Source: JAJEEA01 sp965116765
GTDB lineage: Bacteria; Acidobacteriota; Vicinamibacteria; Vicinamibacterales; UBA8438
Reading direction: 5' to 3'
Length of the DNA stretch: 64,000 nucleotides
Assembly: GCA_965116765.1 (NCBI GenBank)
Contig: OZ220718.1
Span: 3,906,001 to 3,970,000 of the forward strand
Every line of letters starts with the position of its first letter. Positions within the stretch are counted from its first letter, which is position 1. Below are positions 8,704-17,531 of the stretch, piece by piece. Position numbers and translations under genes: made by a program. The notes beneath the pieces were generated by a model. It had not been told where the DNA came from. It was given only the letters and a program-made list of their open reading frames with translations, and searched no databases.

Positions 8704-9060
8704 TCACTTCCGACGGCCTGTCCGCGGCCGCCGGGCTCTTGCGTTCTTCTCGAGGCGGAGCTTCCACGCGGTGCGGAGCGCGCCGGCCAGGGTCTCCTCG
8801 TCGGCCGCTTCCAGGCGGACGTGCGTCATGCCCATGCGTCCCCAGCCGCCGGCGATGGGCACGAAGACCTCGGGCGCATCGCCGACGAACATCGCCTGCA
8901 CCTCGGGCGTGAGCATGAGATTGCCGCAGCCCTGCGCCTCGTGGGCGAGGGTGGCGAAGATGCGGCCGCCGACGCGGAAGTCGGGCGCGCCCATGTGCGA
9001 GCGCTCCTCCGCCCCGTCGAGGCCGAGCGCGAGCCGGCGGAAGTCGTCGGCGGTCGCCAT
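8704..9060 (-). CDS. MmcQ/YjbR-family protein
   Basis: 118 residues from ATG 9060 (an in-frame ATG at 9069 is also possible). MATADDFRRLALGL, EERSHMGAPDFRVGGRIFATL, VFVPIAGGWGRMGMTHVRL and a C-terminal helix with LRTAWKLR match the MmcQ/YjbR (DUF419) family. These are small double-wing proteins thought to bind DNA, with no well-defined role. It is monocistronic, and a dispersed-repeat copy lies upstream in the same orientation. Confidence 0.85.
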   Translation of the reverse strand: MATADDFRRLALGLDGAEERSHMGAPDFRVGGRIFATLAHEAQGCGNLMLTPEVQAMFVGDAPEVFVPIAGGWGRMGMTHVRLEAADEETLAGALRTAWKLRLEKNARARRPRTGRRK

Positions 9061-9139
9061 GCAGCCCATCCTCGCAGGTTGGAGGCGGCCCGTCCAGGGT
9101 GTCGGCGCGCTACGGTCAGCGAAGACGAGAGCGAGCCCC

Positions 9140-9270
9140 GGACACGGCGTTGCGGCTGGCGCGGTGTTCGGGACCACGCCGCAGGTGTGGCTGAACCTGC
9201 AACAGACCAACGAGCTGCGGCGGGCCGAAATCGCGGTGGGCAACCGGATCGCCGAGAGCGTGCAGTCCCC
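9140..9270 (+). pseudogene. Remnant of a HigA-type antitoxin (C-terminal part)
   Basis: The plus-strand frame here reads FGTTPQVWLNLQQTNELRRA, then a short tail ending AESVQ. This is the C-terminal helix signature of XRE-family HigA antitoxins (compare TTPEFWLNAQ in the intact HigA at 19175). The upstream HTH is missing and no start codon or toxin is nearby, so this is a decayed fragment. It abuts a dispersed repeat at 9287. Confidence 0.65.
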
Positions 9271-9286
9271 GCGATACCGCGGCGTA

Positions 9287-9369
9287 GCCCGCCATCGTCG
9301 CCTGCGGGCTCCGCCTGGCGCCCAACCTGCGCTCCAGGAGTCCACGACGTTCTGCGGTGCAGACCCTGG
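9287..9369 (-). repeat. Dispersed ~80-bp repeat, copy 2
   Basis: On the minus strand: GGGTCTGCACCGCAGAACG, then CTCCTGGAGCGCAGGTTGGG, then GCGCCAGGCGGAGCC, then GCAGGCGACGATGGCGGGC. All blocks are in the same order as the 48781 and 56302 copies. It lies upstream of the minus-strand MmcQ gene, in gene orientation. Confidence 0.75.
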
Positions 9370-9413
9370 GCGGGCCGCCAGCGGCCCTCCACGACGCGAC
9401 ACACAGGTCGGCG

Positions 9414-9419
9414 TATGAT
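9414..9419 (+). promoter_or_regulatory. Putative -10 box TATGAT
   Basis: A consensus-like -10 hexamer 84 nt upstream of the gene at 9504, the only co-directional gene nearby. No convincing -35. Confidence 0.35.
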
Positions 9420-9503
9420 CGGGCCTGACGGCGCCGGGGCCGACGCGCCGAACCCGGTCGGGGCACGGCGCCGATCGTTCCGTATCGTCCCTGCGAGGGC
9501 TGC

Positions 9504-10010
9504 ATGTCGAAGAACACCCTGTCGAAGAACACGTGGTACTTCGTTGTCGGTGCGCTGGTCGGTCTGGCCGCGGCGGCGTACGCGGCCACGGCGCCCTACG
9601 AGCGGTTCCCGGGCGTGGTGATCGGCGGCGAGCCGACGCCGCCGCCCGCGGACTGGAACACCGTCAACGACCACGGCGAGGTGCTGATGAAGCTCGCCGG
9701 GTTCCCCCCGTTCGTCATCCGCATCGTGTACTCGACCGACGAGGGCGGGGTCATCACCGCCACCCGGCCCGACGGCGGCTACTGGGCGGCGCGCGTGCGG
9801 GGCGGGCGGCAGGACGGGTGGATCCGGCTCGGCGACGCGACCTACGCGCTGAGGGCGACCGAGATCGTCGGCGACGAGCGCATCCCGTATCTCGAGAGCT
9901 ATGCCGGGAAGAACGGGATGGGCATGGGGTACGACTTCGAGGGCGAGATCATCCCCAGCGTGAACGAGCCCGTCCACACGTGGGAAGTGTTCTACTGGAC
10001 CCCGCGGTAG
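9504..10010 (+). CDS. Membrane-anchored protein of unknown function, paralogue of the 2247 gene
   Basis: A 168-residue protein: polar N-terminus, a TM/signal-anchor helix at about residues 12-28 (YFVVGALVGLAAAAYA), then an exported beta-rich domain. The block PGVVIGGEPTPPPADW followed by NTVND aligns with PGFVLLGDAHEEPVDDW plus SFANDV in the 2247 protein. Both continue with a strand ending IRIVYS or IQIGIW, a GGYW/QKYW strand and a GWIRLGDATYAL/GRLRLDGVVYPV strand. I infer homology. No cofactor motif is seen. Confidence 0.75.
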   Translation: MSKNTLSKNTWYFVVGALVGLAAAAYAATAPYERFPGVVIGGEPTPPPADWNTVNDHGEVLMKLAGFPPFVIRIVYSTDEGGVITATRPDGGYWAARVRGGRQDGWIRLGDATYALRATEIVGDERIPYLESYAGKNGMGMGYDFEGEIIPSVNEPVHTWEVFYWTPR

Positions 10011-10011
10011 A

Positions 10012-10028
10012 GGCCCCGGGTAGGGGCC
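10012..10028. terminator. Bidirectional hairpin between convergent genes
   Basis: GGCCCC (10012-10017) pairs with GGGGCC (10023-10028) around GGGTA. It sits between the stop of the plus-strand gene (10010) and that of the minus-strand gene (10047), so it could end both transcripts. Confidence 0.45.
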
Positions 10029-10046
10029 CCTCCGCCCCGCGACAGT

Positions 10047-11106
10047 CTACCGAGCCGCTTCGGCCTCCTGGCGCTCCATGTTGCGGTAGACCTCCTGAAT
10101 GTGCCGGATGTCGTGGTTGCCCTCGTGGCAGGCGTACTCGTACATCGGCCCCTCGGTGGCCATCATCGGAACCTCGGCGCTCCACGGCCGGTCCCAGGTT
10201 GCGGGGTCCTCGACCGTGAACGTGTAGTGGATCGCGTCGTCGGCGACCCGGGTGAACCGCTCCACCACCTTGAGGTCGCGGCTCGAGCCCTGCCACCGGT
10301 TCTTGTCGTTGAAGTGGCCGCTCTCGACGACGAGGGTGTCGCCCTCCCAGCGCGCGCGCCCGTCGCCCGGCCACTGGCGGATCTTCTCGGACATGGGCGG
10401 CGTCCCGATGGGGACGATGCGCGGCCCGTTGGTGCTCTGCTCGGTGAAGATGACGACGTGGGTCGGCGTCTGCAGGATGTGGTGGATGTCGTTGTACGAG
10501 GGCGGCTGCAGCGGCGGTGCGTTGTAGCGGTAGTTGAGGCAGCGCTCGCTGTGCGGGCGCAGCTCGTAGCCGTCGAAGGCCCCCCGGTCGCCGCGCTCCG
10601 CGCGAATCGCCGCCGCCCGCGCCCGGGCCTGCTCGTTGAGGGCCGGGATGCGGCCGTTCGGCGGGTCGACGATCAGCGACGTCCGCCGGGTCGACAGCCC
10701 CTTGGGCACCGGGTGCCGAGCCAGATGGCGTTGTCGTAGTGCACGTAGGACTCTCGTCGCGGTGGCTCTGGTCGAGCACCCGCGCGCGCTCCTCGGGATC
10801 GTCGATCTCGATGACGAAGCGGGCCAGGGGGTCGGCCCCGTCGACGGTGAGCTGCGACTCGAGCAGCGCGAACTCCTCCTCGCTGTAGAACGCCTGGTCG
10901 CCCAGGTACTCGGGCCGCTCCATCGGCGTGAAGGTCTGGGTGGTCCAGTAGCCCTGCAGGTCGGGCTGGCCGTCGGGCAGGCGGGGCATCTCCCAGTTGG
11001 CGTCGCCCTCGGGGGCGCTCTGCGACTGGCTCTGGGCGAGGGCCGGCGCGGACGCCAGCAGGGCGACCGCGAGCAACGCGGCGACGGTTCGCAGACGATG
11101 GTCCAT
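10047..11106 (-). pseudogene. Secreted CHEGN-motif protein, broken by two frameshifts
   Basis: The protein reads through three frames. From ATG 11106: a signal peptide (ASAPALAQ), then MPRLPDGQPDLQGYW up to LDQSHRDES. A second frame gives YVHYDNAIWLGT. A third gives PKGLSTRRTSLIVDPPNGR to the C-terminus, with YEYACHEGNHDIRHI. The joints are near 10747 and 10720; each can be explained by two extra bases (AG within GAGAG, CG before GTGCCC). The reassembled protein is a clear paralogue of the genes at 26070 and 27145. The family is common in Acidobacteriota-like genomes, with no known function. Either a real pseudogene or indel errors; the rest of the coding sequence is well preserved. Confidence 0.75.
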
Positions 11107-11277
11107 GCTCAAACCCTCCGTGGAGGCTGTCGTCGTTGTCCGGAAAGGGCCATGATCGCTCATGTGCCTGCCGGCCGCAAGCCCGGCGGCCCCGGCCGCC
11201 CCCGGGCACCCCGGGCACTCCCGGGCACGGCCGAGGTGCTAGGATCGGCAACCACGCAGAAACCTGGAGAAGGACCC

Positions 11278-12342
11278 ATGACCAACGAACGCCACGTCGC
11301 CCGCACGGGCATCGCGCTCACCCTCGCCGCCATGCTGGCCCTCGCCCTGCCCGGCGCCGCCTCGGCCCAGTCGCACCAGCCGCCGCCCGAGCCGCCGGCC
11401 GACTGGGGGCCGATCTCGATCAACCTCGAGGGGTACGAGTACCCGCACCCCGTCGAGTTCATGAACTTCCGCGTCGATCAACCTTCGTACCCGCACCCCC
11501 AGGACGTGTTCGGCCAGGACGTGCGCATCGCCTACATGGACGTCGCCCCGACGGGGCCCGCGAACGGCCGCACCGTCCTCTTCAAGCACGGGGGCAGCTA
11601 CTACGGCTGGTACTGGGCGAGCCAGATCGAGGCCCTCGCCGCCGACGGCTACCGGGTCGTCGTGAAGGACCGCCTCGGTTGGGGCAAGTCGTCGAAGCCC
11701 ATCCTGCCCTACAGCATGAGCCTGCACGCCTCGAACACGGCCCGGCTCCTGGACCACCTCGGCATCGAGCGGGCGGCCATCGTCGGGCACTCCATCGGCG
11801 GGCAGATGGCGACCCGGTTCGCCTTCCTCTACCCCGAGCGGACCACGCACCTCGTCACCGTCAACCAGGTCGGCCTGACCGACCGGCGCGCGGGGCGCGG
11901 CTACGCCCCGTTCGACGGCGAGATCGACGCCGACCCCGACCTGCAGGCCGCCTACGAGCGGGACGTGCGGACCGACGTGAACCGCTACGTCGAGTGGAAG
12001 CCCGAGCTCATCGAGCACCTGCGCATCCGCCACGGCCAGCGGCTGAGCGGCGACTGGCCGCGCCTCGCCTACGTGCGCCGGCTCGGCGGCAACCTGCGCT
12101 CGATGGACACGGTGGTCGACGACTGGGCCCACATCCAGACCCCGACGCTGATCCTGGGCGGCGAGATCGACGGGCCCGGCTTCCCCGACAACGTGCGGCG
12201 GGCGGCCGAGATTCTGCCCAACGGCGAGGCGTTCCTCATCCCCAACGTGGGGCACAACCCCCACGAGGAGGTGCCGGACATCGTCAACGCCGAGCTGATC
12301 CGCTTCCTCGCGACCGGCGCCGCCACGACGGACGGGCAGTAA
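11278..12342 (+). CDS. Secreted alpha/beta hydrolase
   Basis: A 354-residue protein with a signal peptide (ending GAASAQS). Alpha/beta hydrolase signatures: FKHGGSYYGWYW for the oxyanion hole, nucleophile elbow VGHSIGGQMA (Ser near residue 170), acid near GGEIDGPG (about 294) and VGHNPHEE (His about 325). The substrate is unknown; the fold suits esters or lactones. ATG 11278 is preceded by GGAGAAGGA at ideal spacing, and TAGGAT at 11240-11245 may be its -10. A 13-bp hairpin follows the stop. Confidence 0.9.
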   Translation: MTNERHVARTGIALTLAAMLALALPGAASAQSHQPPPEPPADWGPISINLEGYEYPHPVEFMNFRVDQPSYPHPQDVFGQDVRIAYMDVAPTGPANGRTVLFKHGGSYYGWYWASQIEALAADGYRVVVKDRLGWGKSSKPILPYSMSLHASNTARLLDHLGIERAAIVGHSIGGQMATRFAFLYPERTTHLVTVNQVGLTDRRAGRGYAPFDGEIDADPDLQAAYERDVRTDVNRYVEWKPELIEHLRIRHGQRLSGDWPRLAYVRRLGGNLRSMDTVVDDWAHIQTPTLILGGEIDGPGFPDNVRRAAEILPNGEAFLIPNVGHNPHEEVPDIVNAELIRFLATGAATTDGQ

Positions 12343-12354
12343 CGGACTCGAATC

Positions 12355-12392
12355 GGGCGCCGCCGGTCGAGCGAGGCTCACCGGCGGCGCCC
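12355..12392 (+). terminator. Strong terminator-like hairpin
   Basis: A perfect 13-bp stem (GGGCGCCGCCGGT with ACCGGCGGCGCCC) around a 12-nt loop, 13 nt after the alpha/beta hydrolase stop. No U tract. Confidence 0.6.
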
Positions 12393-12511
12393 TGCTCCCG
12401 CTCGGCCCCACCCGCGGTGGCGCCGGCGGTCGGTCGACGCCGAGCCGAGCCGGTTTCTCGCCACCGAGTCGACCGGTACCACCGCACGGCACTGAGAGCT
12501 CGCGAGGAGCC

Positions 12512-12640
12512 ATGCCGGATGCTCTCGCCGAGAGGGTGCTGGCCCGCATCGCCGCCGCCGAGGCGCTGTACCACCGGCTGATGGACGAAGCCGAGGTGCG
12601 GATCGTGATCGAGCGACCGCCGACTGCGCATGGCCGGGAC
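12512..12640 (+). pseudogene. Possible N-terminal remnant of a BrxF-like gene
   Basis: From ATG 12512, with GAGG just upstream, the frame reads MPDALAERVLARIAAAEALY and then HRL. This resembles the start of BREX type 3 BrxF proteins, which continue into a P-loop. Here the P-loop is absent and the frame degenerates after about 25 residues. The similarity is from memory and short, so it could be coincidence. The remaining bases from 12393 to 12759 contain nothing else I can identify. Confidence 0.3.
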
Positions 12641-12759
12641 GGTGCCTGCGGCCCTGGCCATCGCCCGACCGCCAGGCCCTCCATGCCGTTCACCCGCCCA
12701 GGGACGGCGGGACCGCGGCCGCGAGAGAAACCGGGACGGAGGGACGAGACGAGCGACAC

Positions 12760-14511
12760 ATGCCAATCGACGCCTCGCATCTCTGGCGGCAGGTCTCACT
12801 CGGCGAGGACACGGAGCTCGAGCTGAAGGAGGCTCGCTTTCGCGGCGACCGGGTCGTCGGCCCGAGACGGGACGACCTGGCCGACGGGCTGGCGGCGTTG
12901 GCCAACGGCCGGGGCGGACGGCTCGTCCTCGGTGTGACCGACGAGCGCCAGCCGCAGGGGCTCGACCCCGCGCAACTGGATGCGCTGGCCGACCTCGTGA
13001 CCGAGATCTGTTCGGACAGCGTGAAGCCGCCCCTGGACTTCAGTCTGTTCCGCGTGGCGGCGCCGGGGCCGCCGGGCGGAGGCGCGCTGGTCGTCGAGGT
13101 GCCGGAGGGCGCGACCGTGCATCGGTCGCCCGGCGGGCATTTCCGCCGTCGGGGAAACCGGAAACACCTGATGGATGCGGCGGAAGTCCGCCGGCTGGCG
13201 CAGGCGCGCGGGCAGTCGGACGTCGCGTCCACCGATACGCAGGTAGTCCAGAGCACCGGCGTCAACAGCCTGAAGCCGGAGCTGTGGCGGCAGTACACAA
13301 GCTCGCGGGCGGACGGGCCTGCCGAGGTGACGTTGTCGAAGCTGAAGTTCGTCGAGGACGACCGGCACGGGGCGCTCCGGGCTACCGTCGGGGGCGTGCT
13401 GCTGGCGGCGGATGATCCGCGGGAATGGCTGCCGAACGCCTGGATTCAGGCCGTCTGCTACCGCGGCTTCGGGATGGACGCCGGTCGGCAGATCGACGCG
13501 CAGGACATTGCGGGCCCACTCGACCGGCAGATACGCGACGCCGTGCGCTTCGTGGTCCGCAACCGGCGCGTGGCCGCGTTCAAGGACCCGGCCCGCACCG
13601 ACGTGCCGCAGTTCAGCGAACGCGCGGTCTTCGAGGCGGTGGTCAACGCCGTTGTACACCGCGACTATGCGGTGTCGGGGTCGCGCATACGGCTGTTCAT
13701 GTTCGACGACCGGCTGGAGCTGTACTCGCCCGGCGGGCTGTGCAACTCGATGACGACCGACGACCTCCGCACCAGCCAGTTCACGCGCAACGAGCTGCTG
13801 GCGTCGCGGCTCGGACAGTGCCCGGTCGGCGACGTGCCCGGCGCCGGCGGGCGGCGGTGCTTCATCGAGCGGCGGGGCGAGGGCATCGCCGTCATCGAGG
13901 ACGAGACGTTCGCGCTGGCCGGCGAGCGGCCCGTCTTCGAGCTGATCGGCGAGCGCGAGCTCAAGGTCGTTCTGCCGGCGGCCAGCCCGCCGCAGGCGGA
14001 AGGAGTGGCGGCCCGCGTCACGGTTCGGCACGGCGCCACGGGCCGGCCGCTGCCCGACGTCAACGTGCTGATGCTCTACCCCAACCGGACGTATCGCGAG
14101 GCGCGCACCGACGCGGCGGGGCGCGCCGACTTCGTGCTCTACGCGAAGCTGCCGATGACCGTGCTGTGCGCGGCGAAGGGGCTCGCGGCGCACGTGACGC
14201 GCGATCATCGGCCCGACGAGCCGCTGGAAGTCCGCATGGAGCCGGTCGCAGACGGGGGCTCGCTCATTATCGCGGACCGAACGGGACGTCTGCCGGGCAT
14301 CCAGGGGCGGCTGAACCCAATCATCGACACGCTGGATCGCACATACCTCTACGCGGACAACGTCGCCGTCAACGACGGCCAGACCCAGCCGGTGCGCTTC
14401 GCGCTGAACGAACCGGTCCGGCTGACGGACTCGCTCGGGGCGAGCGCCACCGTGTGGTTCCGCGAGATGGCGGGCGCCTCGTGCGTGTTCGACTACCGCT
14501 ACGCTGGGTGA
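12760..14511 (+). CDS. AlbA_2 (Schlafen-like) / HATPase-type putative regulator with C-terminal beta-sandwich domain
   Basis: 583 residues. The N-terminus (about 10-130) is an AlbA_2 domain: EDTELELKEA, LANGRGGRLVLGVTD and FRRRGNRKHLM. Residues ~185-395 form a HATPase_c_4-type region: ERAVFEAVVNAVVHRDY, FDDRLELYSPGGL and RRGEGIAVI. Residues ~415-480 look like a carboxypeptidase-regulatory or bacterial Ig-like sandwich (TGRPLPDVNVLMLYPNRTY, RTDAAGRADFVLY), unusual for this family. Such proteins are usually called putative DNA-binding transcriptional regulators, and some are found in defence islands. The neighbouring relics and an AAA ATPase suggest an accessory patch. ATG 12760 has GGAGGGACGAG upstream. 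Confidence 0.8.
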   Translation: MPIDASHLWRQVSLGEDTELELKEARFRGDRVVGPRRDDLADGLAALANGRGGRLVLGVTDERQPQGLDPAQLDALADLVTEICSDSVKPPLDFSLFRVAAPGPPGGGALVVEVPEGATVHRSPGGHFRRRGNRKHLMDAAEVRRLAQARGQSDVASTDTQVVQSTGVNSLKPELWRQYTSSRADGPAEVTLSKLKFVEDDRHGALRATVGGVLLAADDPREWLPNAWIQAVCYRGFGMDAGRQIDAQDIAGPLDRQIRDAVRFVVRNRRVAAFKDPARTDVPQFSERAVFEAVVNAVVHRDYAVSGSRIRLFMFDDRLELYSPGGLCNSMTTDDLRTSQFTRNELLASRLGQCPVGDVPGAGGRRCFIERRGEGIAVIEDETFALAGERPVFELIGERELKVVLPAASPPQAEGVAARVTVRHGATGRPLPDVNVLMLYPNRTYREARTDAAGRADFVLYAKLPMTVLCAAKGLAAHVTRDHRPDEPLEVRMEPVADGGSLIIADRTGRLPGIQGRLNPIIDTLDRTYLYADNVAVNDGQTQPVRFALNEPVRLTDSLGASATVWFREMAGASCVFDYRYAG

Positions 14512-14624
14512 TGCGGAAAGACGACAGATTGCCGAGCTCGTCGAACCCTGGTCTTCACGACCCACTTGACGACGAGGCTGGCATCGACCGTCGGCGTCAC
14601 CGGTCGCGGTCCGCACGCAGGAGG

Positions 14625-14972
14625 ATGGCGCTGTCCGACCAGTTCAGGACGCGGAAGTTCGTGCTTCGCCACGTCTTCGGCATCACGCCCGAGACGATCA
14701 AGCGGGTGTCGGACCTGCTCGGCGTCCTGCTGCGACTGCACTACGGCCGGCTGCGACTGCCGTGGAACATGGAGCGCCATCTTGCTGAGCACCTTCAGGC
14801 GAACGGATTGACGATGGTCAGTCCGGCGATGCGCCGCCCGGCCTGGAAGTCCTCGGTCAGCAGGGTGTCGCAACCGGCGGCGTGCGCAGACGCCACGATC
14901 AGGGCGTCGTGGAAGCTGAAATCGTGCGACCGAGCGAGGTCGACGGCGCGCAGGTGGGTGTCGATCGCGTGA
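14625..14972 (+). CDS. Unidentified small ORF, probably a truncated gene
   Basis: From ATG 14625 (preceded by CAGGAGG) about 62 residues look genuinely coding: SDQFRTRKFVLRHVFGIT, TIKRVSDLLGVLLRLHYGR and a short helix ending AEHLQANG. After about position 14812 the frame becomes the antisense of a PIN-domain fragment, so the original C-terminus has probably been lost at a rearrangement junction. I do not recognise the family. Confidence 0.35.
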   Translation: MALSDQFRTRKFVLRHVFGITPETIKRVSDLLGVLLRLHYGRLRLPWNMERHLAEHLQANGLTMVSPAMRRPAWKSSVSRVSQPAACADATIRASWKLKSCDRARSTARRWVSIA

Positions 14973-15009
14973 CGCTGGACCGGATCGGCCGGAAGTTCGG
15001 GGACGCTTG
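14795..15009 (-). pseudogene. 5'-truncated PIN-domain (VapC-like) fragment
   Basis: The minus-strand frame gives only the last ~70 residues of a PIN ribonuclease: HLRAVDLARSHDFSFHDALI, then ASAHAAGCDTLLTEDF and GLTIVNPFA. The acidic FHDALI and LLTEDF positions are PIN active-site hallmarks, but the N-terminal DTN/DAS aspartate half is missing and there is no start codon. It overlaps the 3' part of the unidentified ORF on the other strand. Confidence 0.7.
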
Positions 15010-15060
15010 AACGGTGGCGTTTCGCGCCGCTGCCGGGACGGCCCGTGGACGCGCCAGGTC

Positions 15061-16224
15061 TCACCGGACCGGCATGGCTCTCAGGAGGAACTGATCGAAG
15101 AGCGGAACCGTGAACGCCGTATCCCCGTGCGCGGGGCTGTAGATCATGCCCTTGGCGATGAGACCGGACCGGCGCGGAGCGACGGACTCGACCTTGACCC
15201 CGAGCGCCGCCGCGATATCGCCTGAGCGGTGGCGGCCGGGCCCGAGAACCGCCATCGCGCGCAGGTACTCCTTCTCCTTGGGGGTCAACCTGTCGAACCG
15301 GACGCGGAAGAAGTCGCGGTCGAGCGTATCGATGACGCTCGATCTGGCCGCGTTGACGTCGTCGTCGGTAATCGGGTTCGCCGGCGCCGCGTTCCAGACG
15401 TGATGGCCCCATTCCTGCAGGAAGTAGGGGTAGCCGCCCGATTCCGTCACGACACGGTCCACCGCGGCGGAGGTCAGCTCGACGCCGAGATCCTCGGCGG
15501 GAACGACGATGGCGGCGGCGGCCTCGCCGGGCGGCAGCGAACCCACGGCCGGGAACTCGAAGAGACGCTCGGCGTACGACCGGGCGGCGCCGACCAGAGC
15601 CGGCAGTTGAGGCAGCCCCGCCCCGGTCAGGAGGACCGGCAGTCCGAGCTGCGTCGTCCGGTGGATGGCCGTGACGAGAGCCGCGAGCTCTTCGCCGGAC
15701 AGGTACTGGACCTCGTCGACCGCCACCATCATCCCGGAATCGCACGCGGCGGCGGCCTCGCCGGCCGCAACGAGGAGATCGGTCAGGTCCTCCGCCAGCA
15801 GCCCCGAATCGGCGCGCCCGGCCAGGGCGTCCACGCCGACGGCGATCGAGGCCCCGCCCGGCAGCTTCAGCGTGAACGACTTGAGCACGCCCAGCGCGGT
15901 GGTGACCGCCCGGCTGACACGGCCGTTCCACTCCAGCAGGATCCTCCGCAGCCGAACCGCCAGCAGCGTGCGGAAGTCCCCGTTCTCGGGCGCCTCGATG
16001 AACCCGACCTTCACCCCCTCGGCTTCCGCGATCTCCGCGAAACGGTTCAGCAGGACCGTCTTGCCGACGCCCCGCAGGCCGACGAGCATGCAGCTCTTGC
16101 CCGACCTGCCGGTCAACGTCCGCCGCAGGGTCACGCCGAACCCGTCGATCAGCTCGTCGCGACCGATCAACGCAGGCGGGCGCGTGCCTGCTCCCGGCTG
16201 GTACGGGTTCTGGAGACGGTCCAT
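15061..16224 (-). CDS. AAA ATPase of the ORC/archaeal-ATPase type with C-terminal winged helix
   Basis: A 387-residue protein. Walker A is GLRGVGKTVLLNRF (about residues 50-60), Walker B is MMVAVDEVQYL, and sensor-1-like GLPVLLTGAGLPQL follows. The C-terminus has a helix-turn-helix-like domain (LTPKEKEYLRAMAVL, GDIAAALGVKVESVAPRRSG). This matches single-gene STAND/ORC-like ATPases often found near toxins or in accessory regions, with no defined role. I chose ATG 16224 because a TAAGAT -10 box lies only 10 nt upstream. It transcribes away from the 16413 hydrolase. Confidence 0.8.
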   Translation of the reverse strand: MDRLQNPYQPGAGTRPPALIGRDELIDGFGVTLRRTLTGRSGKSCMLVGLRGVGKTVLLNRFAEIAEAEGVKVGFIEAPENGDFRTLLAVRLRRILLEWNGRVSRAVTTALGVLKSFTLKLPGGASIAVGVDALAGRADSGLLAEDLTDLLVAAGEAAAACDSGMMVAVDEVQYLSGEELAALVTAIHRTTQLGLPVLLTGAGLPQLPALVGAARSYAERLFEFPAVGSLPPGEAAAAIVVPAEDLGVELTSAAVDRVVTESGGYPYFLQEWGHHVWNAAPANPITDDDVNAARSSVIDTLDRDFFRVRFDRLTPKEKEYLRAMAVLGPGRHRSGDIAAALGVKVESVAPRRSGLIAKGMIYSPAHGDTAFTVPLFDQFLLRAMPVR

Positions 16225-16234
16225 GGATTGACAA

Positions 16235-16240
16235 ATCTTA
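16235..16240 (-). promoter_or_regulatory. -10 box TAAGAT for the AAA ATPase
   Basis: On the minus strand TAAGAT is followed by TTGTCAATCC and then ATG 16224. A start site 6-8 nt downstream would leave a leader of only about 3 nt. Confidence 0.45.
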
Positions 16241-16412
16241 CCATGTCTTATCCGTGCACGGACCACGATTGCCGGTCCGTCATAAACCGCGACCGCACAC
16301 ATGGGGCGTTCACCGCCGGACAAGCCCACCACGAGCCGTGGAGTATGCTACGCGCTGGTTCCGGAGCACTTGATGACAGTCGCCCGCCATACCGAGAGAG
16401 GAGCACATCGCC

Positions 16413-17531
16413 TTGGCTGATCAGAGCCGCACCCGCATGGACCGGACCGCCGCCCCCGGCGCTGCTTCCCGGCGCCGCTTTCTCGGCCGGACCGCCGCCG
16501 CGCTCGCCGCGGCGCCCTTCGTCCGGCCCCTGGCCCTGCTCGGCCAGCCCGCGGTGCGGCCGGCGCCGGGCATGCCCGAGCCGCAGCTCGTGAGCACCAA
16601 CGGCATCCGGATGGCGGTGTACGAGCAGGGCGAGGGCCTTCCCGTCGTGTTCGTCCACGGCTTCCCCGAGCTCGCCTACTCGTGGCGCAACCAGATGCGC
16701 TCGTACCCGGCGGCGGGCCTGCGCGCCATCGCCCCCGACATGCGCGGCTACGGCCTGACCGACCGCCCGGCGGACGTCGCGGGCTACGCCATTCCCAACC
16801 TCTGCGCCGACCTCGTCGGGCTGCTCGACGCCCTCGACGTCGAGCGGGCCCTCTTCTGCGGCCACGACTGGGGCGGGGCGGCGGTGTGGGCGATGCCCCG
16901 GCTCTACCCCGACCGGGTGCTCGGCGTCATCGGCGTCAACACGCCCGCGTCGGGCGGTCCGCCGCCGAGCGAGCCGCCCGAAGAGCCGCTGATCGTCTTC
17001 ACCGAGAACTACTACGCCCGGACGTTTCTCGAGCCTGGCCGGGCCGAGGCGGTCATGTCGCGCGACGTGCGGCGGGCGCTCGAGATGATCTTCCGGCGGG
17101 GCTGGTACTGGGACGTCGAGAACATGCGCGGCTACCCGCCCGACTCGGCCGAGAAGACGATGGACATGCTGCGGATGATCGAGGAGGGCAACTACCAGGG
17201 CGAGCTCATCATGCCCCCGGACGTCCTCGACTACTGGGTGGAGACGTTCGAGGCGACCGGATTCACCGGGGGCCTCAGCTACTACCGGGCGAACATGGGC
17301 GGCGGCGGCGCGGCGGCGCCGGGCGGCGACATCGACGTGCCGTGCCTCTACGTGGGGGCCGAGAACGACACCATCCTGCGCCCGTCCTCGTCCGACCGCA
17401 TGCCGTCGTTCATCCCCGACCTCGAGCGCCACGTCATCGCCGACTGCGGCCACTGGACGCAGCAGGAGAAGCCCGAGGAATTCGACCGCGTGACGCTGGA
17501 CTGGATCCGCCGGAAGCTCCGGGACGCGTGA
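16413..17531 (+). CDS. Tat-exported alpha/beta hydrolase, epoxide-hydrolase-like
   Basis: 372 residues from TTG 16413 (GAGAGGAG 8-9 nt upstream); ATG 16437 is the alternative. A twin-arginine motif SRRRFLG precedes an Ala-rich h-region, so export folded is likely. Epoxide-hydrolase signatures: VHGFPELAYSWRNQM (HGFP oxyanion loop), GHDWGGAAVW with an Asp nucleophile (about 150), ENDTILRP, and CGHWTQQEKPEEF with the catalytic His. The Asp nucleophile argues for epoxide hydrolase or haloalkane-type chemistry rather than a serine esterase. Possible TATGCT -10 near 16346. Confidence 0.88.
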   Translation: MADQSRTRMDRTAAPGAASRRRFLGRTAAALAAAPFVRPLALLGQPAVRPAPGMPEPQLVSTNGIRMAVYEQGEGLPVVFVHGFPELAYSWRNQMRSYPAAGLRAIAPDMRGYGLTDRPADVAGYAIPNLCADLVGLLDALDVERALFCGHDWGGAAVWAMPRLYPDRVLGVIGVNTPASGGPPPSEPPEEPLIVFTENYYARTFLEPGRAEAVMSRDVRRALEMIFRRGWYWDVENMRGYPPDSAEKTMDMLRMIEEGNYQGELIMPPDVLDYWVETFEATGFTGGLSYYRANMGGGGAAAPGGDIDVPCLYVGAENDTILRPSSSDRMPSFIPDLERHVIADCGHWTQQEKPEEFDRVTLDWIRRKLRDA

